The position numbers were made by a program, and so were the translations under genes. A DNA stretch of 64,000 nt from an uncultured Bacillota bacterium (GTDB taxonomy: Bacteria; Bacillota_I; Bacilli_A; Culicoidibacterales; ZOR0006): positions 81,483-145,482 of the forward strand of contig CAMFJD010000002.1 of the NCBI GenBank assembly GCA_945956935.1, in the 5' to 3' direction. This document shows, in pieces, positions 45,130-52,950 of the stretch. Under the pieces are notes generated by a model. It searched no databases, was not told where the DNA came from, and worked only from the letters and a program-made list of their open reading frames with translations. Positions within the stretch are counted from its first letter, which is position 1. Every line of letters starts with the position of its first letter.

Positions 45130-45933
45130 TTATATATCCATGAGGACACCACCGACACCATCTGTGGAGTGTGGAGCACGTATATCACAATCATCTAAAA
45201 TTTCGCATTTGAAGCGAGCAGTTGGATCAGTTGTTAAAAAAGAGAACAATTCTGATTTATAAAACTCATCAACTAACTTTGGATCGCGCTTTATTGGTGT
45301 GTCGTTATCACAGAACATACAAATGGTAAAACGTTTAAAATGTTTCATTGCCAGAGTTACATCATGTTCTAAACGCGATAAACCATTTTCCTCTTCAAAA
45401 CCAAAGAGGAGATTTGTCCATTCGTAATGTTTCGTGTAATCTTCCACAGTGCGATTTCCCTGCCCTTTATTCAGCTTGTAACGAAGCTCAATATCAAAAG
45501 TTTCGGCACCAACGATAAACTCAACGTTTGCTGTTGGAAACAATGCCCGAATATTTGGGAGTTGACGTTCATACATTGTATGTGTTTCTAAAATTAAATA
45601 ATTTATGTTCTTTTCAATGACAGTGGATTGAATAGCTGTTATTGTCTGAAAATCAAGCTCAGAAAAACTGCCACTTGAGACAATTTGTAAACAGCGAAAT
45701 TGGCCCGTAACATTGGCAAGGACTGATTTGTTGAGTTGATAGTTCTTTTGAGCATCGGTATCTTTGTCGGCACAGTAATCACAGAACGTGCAACGTTCCC
45801 AGCCGCATCCAAGACCACGTAGTAAGATAAATTCTCGATGGAGTGAGTCTGGGTAATTGAGTATACCATATCGCTTCATACCAATTTCTTTACGTTCTTG
45901 CGCTGATTGAACAATATCAATGTGTGTATTCAT
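45130..45933 (-). CDS. Radical SAM family protein
   Basis: 267 residues. The iron-sulfur motif is GCGWERCTFCDYC (about residues 42-54): Cys-x4-Cys-x2-Cys, a variant spacing known from YgiQ/B12-type radical SAM proteins. SSGSFSELDF matches the glycine-rich SAM-binding strand, and LEHDVTLAMKHFKRFTICMF the later barrel. No cobalamin-binding or TRAM domain is fused, so it is a minimal enzyme. Substrate unknown. The minus-strand ribosome site AAGGAG precedes the ATG. It converges on pepP with the split terminator between. Confidence 0.82.
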   Translation of the reverse strand: MNTHIDIVQSAQERKEIGMKRYGILNYPDSLHREFILLRGLGCGWERCTFCDYCADKDTDAQKNYQLNKSVLANVTGQFRCLQIVSSGSFSELDFQTITAIQSTVIEKNINYLILETHTMYERQLPNIRALFPTANVEFIVGAETFDIELRYKLNKGQGNRTVEDYTKHYEWTNLLFGFEEENGLSRLEHDVTLAMKHFKRFTICMFCDNDTPIKRDPKLVDEFYKSELFSFLTTDPTARFKCEILDDCDIRAPHSTDGVGGVLMDI

Positions 45934-46526
45934 AAAAAACTCCTTTATATTAATGAATAAGATAAATTTTATTTTAGTGTATCATAAGGTAATCCAATAA
46001 AGGAATTTTATGATCATAGAAAATAGCTCATGATTTTAATGTAACATAGATTAAGCGATAAAGCCACCTAGACACTAAAAAAGATCATGAATCAAGGGGA
46101 TTTTAACATATTCGCTCTAATAAAACTTGAACACAATCAAGATTTCTGAAGAAGTAAAAGCGTCGTTTATCAAATATTTGTGTGAATTGTACAAAAAACT
46201 AAATGAAATATGCGCTTTATATGACTTTATTGTTGATAAAACTATCTAAAAAGCCTTTTCAAAGCTATTTTTCGATAAAAATAATATTTTTACTTTTAAA
46301 ATCAAAATATCTTTTGAAAAAGCATGCCTTATACGCTTACATATTTTATTTCATTATAATAAAAAGTCATTTTTCACTTTTTTTACTTGTTTTGCATGAA
46401 AAATATTTGGCATTTTAGTCGAAATATGTTAATTTTATGTCAATCGCTTTACGGTGATTGCGAATTTGGTGAAAAAATCAAGCAAATGAATGTTAGCATA
46501 ACTAACATTTAGGAGGTAGAAATTTT
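45934..46526. other. Long non-coding gap with a leader hairpin before the YabE-like gene
   Basis: 593 bases with no convincing gene; a 71-codon frame at 46203-46418 is strongly hydrophobic and AT-driven, without a ribosome site, and I do not trust it. Near the 3' end AATGTTAG (46489-46496) pairs with CTAACATT (46502-46509) right before the AGGAGG ribosome site (46511-46516). The GATTG/CAATC pair around 46441-46459 gives a second, weak stem. Could be a regulated leader or a small RNA; no known riboswitch consensus was recognised. Confidence 0.4.
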
Positions 46527-47633
46527 ATGAATACGCAAGGAAAAAAGCTGAGCTCACGAACGGGAGTACGCTCTGTCGTGTTACGAACATCACAACTCGC
46601 AGTAGTTGCTGTGACATGTGCATTCGCAGCTGTTGGCTTTCAACCTGCACCAAATGGTGTATATATCCAAATCGACGATACTGTTGTTTATCAAGAAACA
46701 CAAGCACAGACGGTTGCGGAGGTTTTAACAACACAAGATGTTGCAATTGAGATGGGTTCAATTGTAGCACCTGGAGAAGAAACAGCCATTGAAGATGGAA
46801 TGTATATTACAATCTCGACACCAAAGACAATTACATTACAAATAGGCGCACAAACGGAAACTATTGAAACAACTGCTTTAACAATTGAAGAATTAATTGA
46901 AGAGCAACATATTGATACAGAAAAAAGTCTTTTACAAACATTTTCACCAAAAGATTACGTCCAAGAAGGGACAACAATCATTTTTAATGAGACAACAAGT
47001 AATGAGGATATCATAACAGAAACACAACCATATATCACAACTTATGTTGAAGATGCTAATTTATATGTCGATGAAGAAAAAGTTATCCAAGATGGAATTG
47101 ATCGTGAAATTCAAAAGACATATGCAGTATCGTATCTCAACGGTAGTGAAGTAACAAGAGAATTACAATCCGAAGTTGTTTTAGTTGAAGGACAAGAACA
47201 AATTATTGCTCAAGGAACAAAACAGCATCCCACGGAAGTACAAACAGTAGCACAAGCTGATACTGAAACAGCAGTAAAATCAACAACAGAAAGTACTGTT
47301 ACGAATACGGCGCAAACAATGATGACAATGGAAATGTCTGGATATAGTATTGAAGGAAGTTGTCAATCAGTAGCATGCTATACGGCATCTGGTTATAATT
47401 TAAACGGATCAAGCATGTATCAGCATCCAACGTATGGTGCAATCCATATTGTGGCGGCTGATCCGAGTGTATTGCCACTTGGAACAATTATTGATGTTAA
47501 TGGCTTTGGACGCGCAATCGTTCTAGATACGGGTGGTTATATTATCGGAAATCGTTTAGATTTCTTATTTATGACTGATGCTGAAGCATTATCATGGGGA
47601 CGTGGAAATATTACAATTAGTATTGTAGAATAA
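46527..47633 (+). CDS. YabE-like cell-wall protein: DUF348, G5 and 3D domains
   Basis: 368 residues. Residues 1-50 have a basic N-terminus and a hydrophobic segment (LAVVAVTCAFAAVGF) that works as signal or anchor. DUF348 units follow (VYQETQAQTVAEVL; TIETTALTIEELIEEQHI), then a G5-type domain (TYAVSYLNGSEVTRELQSEVVL, here cut to VSYLNGSEVTREL), a Thr/Glu-rich linker, and a C-terminal 3D domain with ASGYNLNGSSMYQHPTYG, GTIIDVNGFGRAIVLDTGG and RLDFLF. The 3D fold with Asp residues is related to lytic transglycosylases, so peptidoglycan cutting in the wall is likely. Family relatives are the YabE/Sps growth-promoting factors. Confidence 0.88.
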   Translation: MNTQGKKLSSRTGVRSVVLRTSQLAVVAVTCAFAAVGFQPAPNGVYIQIDDTVVYQETQAQTVAEVLTTQDVAIEMGSIVAPGEETAIEDGMYITISTPKTITLQIGAQTETIETTALTIEELIEEQHIDTEKSLLQTFSPKDYVQEGTTIIFNETTSNEDIITETQPYITTYVEDANLYVDEEKVIQDGIDREIQKTYAVSYLNGSEVTRELQSEVVLVEGQEQIIAQGTKQHPTEVQTVAQADTETAVKSTTESTVTNTAQTMMTMEMSGYSIEGSCQSVACYTASGYNLNGSSMYQHPTYGAIHIVAADPSVLPLGTIIDVNGFGRAIVLDTGGYIIGNRLDFLFMTDAEALSWGRGNITISIVE

Positions 47634-47638
47634 TAAAA

Positions 47639-48080
47639 TGTGATGAACCCAATACTTGAGACAGTATAAGTTTAAAAATAAAAGGATTGATTTCTATGTT
47701 GAACAGAAGTCAATCTTTTTATTTTTATGAAAGGTGTTTGCTATTATGATACTCAACATATGCTTCAATGGTGTTCGCTCAATTTTAGCGTATTTCGAAT
47801 GTGTTTTTGTGGTCATAAAACATCTCCGAATAGCTACGTTTGTATTCGTTGTTTTTTCATGTAGCTGGTTCCAATTTTTGTTTCAGTTTGGATTATGATA
47901 GGTCTTTGAGGCGTTATAAAAAATCTTAATGCATATTCATTGTTTCCTTTCAGTAAATAACTAACTAACTAACGTTCTTTTTATTTATTCTGTATACAAG
48001 GACTTATTGTTGTTATTTCGTTCATTTTGTCATATAAAAAACACCCCATTATTTGTGTCCAAATAATGGGGTGCACTGCA
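47639..48080 (-). mobile_element. Internally deleted relic of the same IS3 element
   Basis: Both ends match the complete copy at 43620-45097, in the opposite direction. On the right-end side TGTGATGAACCC (47639-47650) and the next about 200 bases follow the end of orfB, including AAGGATTGATTTCT and GATACTCAACATATG, with many changes. On the left-end side 48020-48080 follow the start of orfA and the IS terminus. About 1 kb of the middle is gone. No gene survives. A short tandem ACTA repeat lies at 47960-47974. Confidence 0.8.
48034..48073 (-). terminator. Terminator of hlyIII formed by the IS left end
   Basis: CACCCCATTATTTG (48042-48055) pairs perfectly with CAAATAATGGGGTG (48060-48073). On the minus strand six T residues follow, 27 bases beyond the hlyIII stop. 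The hairpin is the left-end hairpin of the IS relic. Confidence 0.7.
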
Positions 48081-48099
48081 TAATGGGGTGTTTTTATAT

Positions 48100-48747
48100 T
48101 TAAATAACAAAGAAATACACACATAAGAAGTGACAGAAACTTCCTAACAAGGTAAATATATGAAAAATTTCATGGAAGCCAAGGTGTGGAAATTCGAGGA
48201 ATTTTGGTTTTACAGCATAAATAATACCACCAATTGTATAGAACACACCACCAGTAACAAGTAAAATCAAAGCGATTGATGGTAATGATTGAATGAGTGG
48301 TTGTACCATAAAGAGAACTGACCAGCCCATAATAATATAGATAGCCGTCGATAGCCAACGAGGACAATTAAACCATGTGAGTTTGAAAATGATACCAAGT
48401 ACAGCAAGGCTCGTAACAGTGAAAAATAATCCCCAACCAGCAGAATTGTTTAACGTAATTAAGCAAAAAGGAGCATATGATCCAGCGATTAATACGAAAA
48501 TCATTGAGTGATCTAAGCGACGCCACTGTTGGATTTTATCTGTTGTTCCGAAAATAGCATGATAAATACCAGATGTACCATATAATAAGATGAGGCTCGT
48601 ACCAAAGCAAATAATAGCAAGTGTAGCTAGTCCAAAAGGTTCTAAAGCAAGTTGTTTTCCGAGCATAATTCCTAAAGCTAACAAGCCAAAAAGTGCTCCC
48701 CCAAGATGTGTTAAACTATTGATTGGTTCGCGTAATAAACGTGACAT
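48100..48747 (-). CDS. Hemolysin III family membrane protein (PAQR/YqfA type)
   Basis: Seven-helix membrane protein of about 215 residues. REPINSLTHLGGALFGLLALG at the N-terminus and the distal HLGFHEIFHIFTLLGSFCHF (shown in part) with three metal-type His residues, plus SGIYHAIFG, are the PAQR signatures. Despite the name, cytolysin activity is doubtful for most members. The ATG at 48747 is chosen for the AAAGGAG ribosome site; the frame also has an ATG at 48765. An IS-derived hairpin serves as its terminator. Confidence 0.9.
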   Translation of the reverse strand: MSRLLREPINSLTHLGGALFGLLALGIMLGKQLALEPFGLATLAIICFGTSLILLYGTSGIYHAIFGTTDKIQQWRRLDHSMIFVLIAGSYAPFCLITLNNSAGWGLFFTVTSLAVLGIIFKLTWFNCPRWLSTAIYIIMGWSVLFMVQPLIQSLPSIALILLVTGGVFYTIGGIIYAVKPKFLEFPHLGFHEIFHIFTLLGSFCHFLCVYFFVI

Positions 48748-48820
48748 ATATAAGACTCCTTTCATGTAGTTTTTAAAACTACTTATTGATATATTTATAT
48801 CTTAATTCGGAATACCGACA

Positions 48821-48849
48821 TTGTCAAGTGATCTTTTTTCACGTATAAT
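48821..48849 (+). promoter_or_regulatory. Promoter of the DUF1836 gene
   Basis: TTGTCA (48821-48826), 17 bases, TATAAT (48844-48849), about 58 bases before the start codon. Confidence 0.75.
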
Positions 48850-48906
48850 AGAAAGTAAAGCATTATATAAACGATTATATAGATAGGGCGAAGAGGAGCA
48901 GGAAAA

Positions 48907-49467
48907 ATGAAATTAAATCATGATTTATTACCATTTGAACAATTAATGAGTGAATCCATTCCAGAACTAGATTTATATATGGATCAAGTTATCCAATTAT
49001 TTATGAGCCAGTATGCAGATCAGGCAGATAAAGAAAAAGTTTTAACAAAAACAATGGTGAATAATTATGCGAAAGCAAAATTATTCCCACCGACCAAAAA
49101 TAAAAAATACAATAAAACACAAATTATGATGATGAATTTAATTTTTCAATTAAAAGGAACTTTATCGTTAACAGATATTAAAACAGCATTACAGCCACTG
49201 AATAGTCGTATGGTCGTTGAGGCAGATATTGAAGCGCACTTTTTTGCTTTTTATGATCAAGTGATGGAATTAACACGAGTTCAACATCAAAATGCACTAG
49301 AGTATATTGAACAGCAGTTAAAGCAAGCAAATGAGCAACTAGGGAATGTAAATGCATATGAAACGCAGTTAGCACAAATTATCTTATTAACACAAATAAG
49401 CAATATGTCTCGGAATTTAGCGGAACAATTAATCATTACAATTCCACAACACTTCGAGACAGAGTAA
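48907..49467 (+). CDS. DUF1836 domain protein
   Basis: 186 residues, cytosolic. The first half reads like a MerR-type helix-turn-helix as in other DUF1836 proteins: LTKTMVNNYAKAKLFPPTKNKKYNKTQIMMMNLIFQLKGTLSL (hallmark MVNNYAKAKLFPP). The second half is helical and Gln-rich. Probably a DNA-binding regulator; targets unknown. Ribosome site GAGGAGC and a strong promoter upstream suggest good expression. Confidence 0.82.
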   Translation: MKLNHDLLPFEQLMSESIPELDLYMDQVIQLFMSQYADQADKEKVLTKTMVNNYAKAKLFPPTKNKKYNKTQIMMMNLIFQLKGTLSLTDIKTALQPLNSRMVVEADIEAHFFAFYDQVMELTRVQHQNALEYIEQQLKQANEQLGNVNAYETQLAQIILLTQISNMSRNLAEQLIITIPQHFETE

Positions 49468-49646
49468 TTTTGTTTAAAACGATAATATACACTAATATAA
49501 AAAGGTATGGGACATGAATAGCCCTTTTGGTGCATTGAAATCAAAGAATATTTTACGGTGGTGAGTCGGTAGTATTTATGATAAAATGAAAAGGACTCAT
49601 CACAAATGAGTGAATGAAAAAGTGTGAATTGAAAAGGATGATGAAG

Positions 49647-50267
49647 ATGAATATTATATATAATCAAGCAGGTATTGGCGATGTCTTACTTGTAAATTTT
49701 GATCGTGTAAGTGATAATTTTACATATGAACGCCGTGGAGATGTTGCTCAAATTATTGATGAAGCAGGAGTAATCGTAGGTTACAATATTTTTAATGCAA
49801 GCCAAAAGATGACATTAACACAAACAGGCGTATATTTAGATGATGCAAAAACAGGTCGCGATGCTGAGGCGATTATTGTTGCCGCAGGTTTTGATGCGTT
49901 TCCAAGTAATGCATATGAACCAAACTTTGTTATTGGAGAAGTTGTGGGGTTTGAAGCACATCCGAAAAGTGATCATTTAAGTATTTGTCAAGTAAACATC
50001 GGTTCAAAAATAGAGCAAATTGTTTGTGGAGCACCAAATGTAGCACTAGGACAAAAAGTTCCTGTTGCTGTTGTTGGTGCAATCATGCCATCAGGATTAC
50101 AAATTGTACCAGCTCAATTACGAACAGTTGATTCAAATGGTATGATTTGTGCAATGCGTGAATTAGCACTACCAAATGCACCGCAAGAAAAAGGAATCAT
50201 GGTTTTACCAGCTGATGCTCCAGTGGGTATGGGATTCTTTACATACTATGTAGAAAGTGTGCAGTAA
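49647..50267 (+). CDS. ytpR: YtpR family tRNA-binding-domain protein
   Basis: 206 residues. The C-terminal part (about 95-190) is an EMAP/tRNA-binding OB domain, like the N-terminal region of PheT: VVGFEAHPKSDHLSICQVNIG, IVCGAPNVALGQKVPVA, and MICAMRELALP. The N-terminal part is the DUF4479 region. ATG 49647 is chosen for the AAAAGGA site upstream; two ATGs lie just before it in the same frame. Function is not established. Three bases separate it from murC. Confidence 0.92.
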   Translation: MNIIYNQAGIGDVLLVNFDRVSDNFTYERRGDVAQIIDEAGVIVGYNIFNASQKMTLTQTGVYLDDAKTGRDAEAIIVAAGFDAFPSNAYEPNFVIGEVVGFEAHPKSDHLSICQVNIGSKIEQIVCGAPNVALGQKVPVAVVGAIMPSGLQIVPAQLRTVDSNGMICAMRELALPNAPQEKGIMVLPADAPVGMGFFTYYVESVQ

Positions 50268-50270
50268 TTT

Positions 50271-51572
50271 ATGGCACGATATCATTTTATCGGAATCAAG
50301 GGATCAGGGATGAGTGCGTTAGCGAGCATTTTGCACGACCTTGGTCATGAAGTACAAGGTTCAGACACGGTTGAGTATTTATTTACACAAAAAGGTTTAG
50401 ATGAACGAAATATCTGTTTGTTACCTTTCGCAGCTGAAAACATTACACATGAATGGACAATTATTCAAGGAAATGCATTCAATACTGAAAATAATGTTGA
50501 AGTAGCAAAAGCGCAAGCAATCCAAGCTGAGATCATTACTTACTATGATTTTTTAGGTGATTTAACACGTCAAATGACAAGTGTCGGAATTGCAGGAACA
50601 CATGGAAAAACGACTACTACAGGGCTATTTGCCCAAGTGTTTTCTGATGCAGCACCAACCGCATTTTTGATTGGTGACGGTACGGGAAAAGCACAAGAAA
50701 GCGCTCGTTTTTTCTTGTTTGAATCATGTGAATATCGGCGACACTTTTTACATTATCAACCAGATTATGCAGTGATCACAAATATTGAACATGATCATCC
50801 TGATTATTTTAAAGATCTAGCAGATGTGTTAGATGCGTTTAATGCCTATGCAGATTTGGCAACGAAAGCAGTAGTTGCCTGTGGTGATGATGAAAATACA
50901 CGCTTATTGCAATCTAAGACACCAATCTATTTTTATGGATTAGGTGAAAGAAATGATGTTCGAGCGTTTGATGTGATGAAAACTGTTGAAGGAGTGACAT
51001 TTACAGTATCGTTGAAAGGGGAAAATGTTGGAACGTTTTCGCTCCCTTTCTTTGGTGACCATATGATTCTAAATTCACTGGCAGTTATTACGGTTGCAAT
51101 ATTAGAAGGTTTTACTGCAGAACAAATCGAAGTGAGCTTGCAACAATTCCATGGTGTACAACGTCGCTTCAATATTGCAAGTGTAGGGACACAAATAGTT
51201 GTCGATGATTATGCACATCATCCAACAGAAATTAACGTAACAATCCAAGCTTTGAAGCAGAAATATCCTGATCGTGAGCTTGTTATTGCATTTCAACCAC
51301 ATACATATTCGAGGACAGCAGCCTTTTTAGATGAGTTTGCAGAAATTCTTTCACAAGCGGATCACGTCTATGTGAGTGAAATTTTTGCATCAGCTCGTGA
51401 GGCAAAAGGAAGTGTTAGTGCAGAAGATTTGGTTCAATTGATTCCACAAGGACACTTGTTTGATGAGAGCCAATTATCGATTTTGAAAAAACATGAGCAT
51501 GCAGTTATTGTATTTATGGGTGCAGGGAATATTAATCAGTTAATTCCGCACTATAAAGCACTAGTAGGATAA
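50271..51572 (+). CDS. murC: UDP-N-acetylmuramate--L-alanine ligase
   Basis: Adds L-Ala to UDP-MurNAc, the first peptide step of peptidoglycan synthesis. 433 residues. The N-terminal UDP-binding domain has YHFIGIKGSGMSALASIL, the ATP loop is GIAGTHGKTTTTGLFA (about residue 105), then ITNIEHDHPDYF, and the C-terminal domain has DDYAHHPTEI. The ytpR-murC neighbourhood is common in Lactobacillales. A strong terminator follows. Confidence 0.96.
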   Translation: MARYHFIGIKGSGMSALASILHDLGHEVQGSDTVEYLFTQKGLDERNICLLPFAAENITHEWTIIQGNAFNTENNVEVAKAQAIQAEIITYYDFLGDLTRQMTSVGIAGTHGKTTTTGLFAQVFSDAAPTAFLIGDGTGKAQESARFFLFESCEYRRHFLHYQPDYAVITNIEHDHPDYFKDLADVLDAFNAYADLATKAVVACGDDENTRLLQSKTPIYFYGLGERNDVRAFDVMKTVEGVTFTVSLKGENVGTFSLPFFGDHMILNSLAVITVAILEGFTAEQIEVSLQQFHGVQRRFNIASVGTQIVVDDYAHHPTEINVTIQALKQKYPDRELVIAFQPHTYSRTAAFLDEFAEILSQADHVYVSEIFASAREAKGSVSAEDLVQLIPQGHLFDESQLSILKKHEHAVIVFMGAGNINQLIPHYKALVG

Positions 51573-51579
51573 GGAAATG

Positions 51580-51623
51580 AGCTGTTTTCTAAGCGAATAT
51601 TTTGCTTAGAAAACAGCTTTTTT
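51580..51623 (+). terminator. Strong terminator after murC
   Basis: AGCTGTTTTCTAAGC pairs perfectly with GCTTAGAAAACAGCT, followed by T residues. The next 230 bases hold only the promoter of the following operon. Confidence 0.85.
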
Positions 51624-51794
51624 GTGAAAATATGAGAGTAGAGACAATTGTTTTGAGAAGTTATGTCATATTTTTATTGATAGTCAAATTTTGGGACATT
51701 GTTTATTCGACATGAATGATGAGCTGATTTTAGAAAACAAGATGATTATTCAATAAAATAAAATGTAAAAACGTATTCATTTTCAACAAATTTC

Positions 51795-51823
51795 TTGACT
51801 TATACAATGTAGATTGCTATCTT
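51795..51823 (+). promoter_or_regulatory. Promoter of the DUF948-YtxH operon
   Basis: TTGACT (51795-51800), 17 bases, TATCTT (51818-51823), with the start codon 34 bases further. Confidence 0.65.
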
Positions 51824-51856
51824 TATCTTAAGAGCAAGAGACGAGGTGGTGAACTG

Positions 51857-52213
51857 ATGACAATTGATTTAGCCCAATTAGTATGGATTATGTATGTTTT
51901 AATTTTAGGGGCAGTTTTCTTTTTTATAGTGTACCTTGTAAAGCTATTAATGGGCTTATTACCAGTCATTAAAAATTTAAATGTAACACTAGAAAAAACA
52001 AATGTAATGCTTGATGATGTTCAGGGGATTGTGAGTGATACGAAAGAAATCACTGATGATGTTACTGTAAAGTATCAACAAGCAAATGAGATGCTTGGTC
52101 AAGTATCAAGTCAGTTAGGAAGTGTCTTTGGAAGTTTCTTCAGTAGTGATACGAAAACAGAAAAAGCCGATATTATTAATAATGATAATGAAGACGAGAA
52201 AGGAAGTATGTAA
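51857..52213 (+). CDS. DUF948 membrane protein
   Basis: 118 residues: an N-terminal membrane helix (LVWIMYVLILGAVFFFIVYLV, first about 30 residues) and a long helical stretch with TNVMLDDVQGIVSDTKEITDDV, the DUF948 (methyl-accepting-like, coiled-coil) pattern. It pairs with a YtxH gene 2 bases downstream, the standard ytxG-ytxH arrangement of Firmicutes, which in Bacillus is part of the general stress response. The ribosome site is GAGGTGGTG. Confidence 0.88.
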   Translation: MTIDLAQLVWIMYVLILGAVFFFIVYLVKLLMGLLPVIKNLNVTLEKTNVMLDDVQGIVSDTKEITDDVTVKYQQANEMLGQVSSQLGSVFGSFFSSDTKTEKADIINNDNEDEKGSM

Positions 52214-52215
52214 TT

Positions 52216-52815
52216 ATGGCAAACAAAGGGAAATTTTTATTCGGAGCGGTTTTAGGAGCAGCAGCAGGAGCAGTTGCAGGAGTTTTATTAGCACCAAAAT
52301 CTGGAAAAGAAACACGTGAAAATTTAGCTGAGAAGGCAGAAGAGCTAAAAACAATGACGCCAGATGAAATCAAAGAAAAAGCGTTAGAGAAAGCCGAGGA
52401 ATTAAAAGAAAAAGCGTTAGAGAAAGCCGAAGAATTGAAAGAAAAAGCAGCAATATCATTAGATGGAGCAAAAGATCATTTAGAGCATATCGATTTCAAT
52501 GATGTACGTCAATCAATGGAAGAAAAACGTGCTGAAATTGCTAATAAAATTAAACAATCAGCTGAGAACTTAGGTGAAACACAAACAGTTGAAGAGTTAG
52601 CAAGTACATCTCCAGTAGTGAAACCAATTTCTGATACTGTCGAGACAGTTGTTGAACCAGTTCAAGAGGTAGAAGATGTAACAGAAGAAGGAAGTAATGA
52701 AGTAGTTGAATCAACAGAAGAGGTTGCTACTGATGTGCCAAGTGAAGAAGATTTACGTGAAACACTTACTAAAAAAGTAAACGAATTTAAAACACGTGTT
52801 GGACAAGCTGAATAA
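52216..52815 (+). CDS. YtxH domain protein
   Basis: 199 residues. The glycine/alanine-rich N-terminal segment FLFGAVLGAAAGAVAGVLLAPKSGKETRENL is the YtxH signature (hallmark LLAPKSGKETREN). Then an 11-residue unit KEKALEKAEEL is repeated in tandem, an IDFNDV element (about residue 93) and an acidic Val/Glu/Thr-rich tail. It is likely membrane-associated through the N-terminal glycine zipper. A protein at 62980 has the same IDFxDV element, so the two may share a partner. Confidence 0.88.
   Translation: MANKGKFLFGAVLGAAAGAVAGVLLAPKSGKETRENLAEKAEELKTMTPDEIKEKALEKAEELKEKALEKAEELKEKAAISLDGAKDHLEHIDFNDVRQSMEEKRAEIANKIKQSAENLGETQTVEELASTSPVVKPISDTVETVVEPVQEVEDVTEEGSNEVVESTEEVATDVPSEEDLRETLTKKVNEFKTRVGQAE
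52375..52440 (+). repeat. Tandem 33-base repeat inside the YtxH gene
   Basis: Two nearly identical 33-base units (52375-52407 and 52408-52440) that differ at two bases and encode KEKALEKAEEL twice; a third partial unit follows. Copy number may vary between strains. Confidence 0.85.
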
Positions 52816-52819
52816 TATT

Positions 52820-52860
52820 TTAAAAGAGCAACAACAAAAGTTGGTGCTTTTTTATTTTTT
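52820..52860 (+). terminator. Terminator after the YtxH gene
   Basis: An imperfect stem (AAAAGAGCAAC with GTTGGTGCTTTTT) and long T run. Confidence 0.55.
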
Positions 52861-52893
52861 TGCAAAAAATTTGATTAGAAATATGTATTTCTT

Positions 52894-52922
52894 TTGCGAA
52901 AAAAATGTGACATTGATATGAT
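52894..52922 (+). promoter_or_regulatory. Promoter of the DAHP synthase gene
   Basis: TTGCGA (52894-52899), 17 bases, TATGAT (52917-52922). It shows that translation cannot start at the upstream ATG near 52894 and supports the GTG at 52951. Confidence 0.7.
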
Positions 52923-52950
52923 AGAATCATTGAAAGGAAAGGTGAATAGC

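Noticed and set aside
46203..46418. A 71-codon hydrophobic frame in the gap before the YabE-like gene.
   Set aside because: No ribosome site; composition is what AT-rich non-coding DNA gives. Kept only as part of the gap description.
47960..47974. ACTA tandem repeat as a possible direct-repeat array.
   Set aside because: Only about four short units inside an IS relic; no spacers or CRISPR-like structure.
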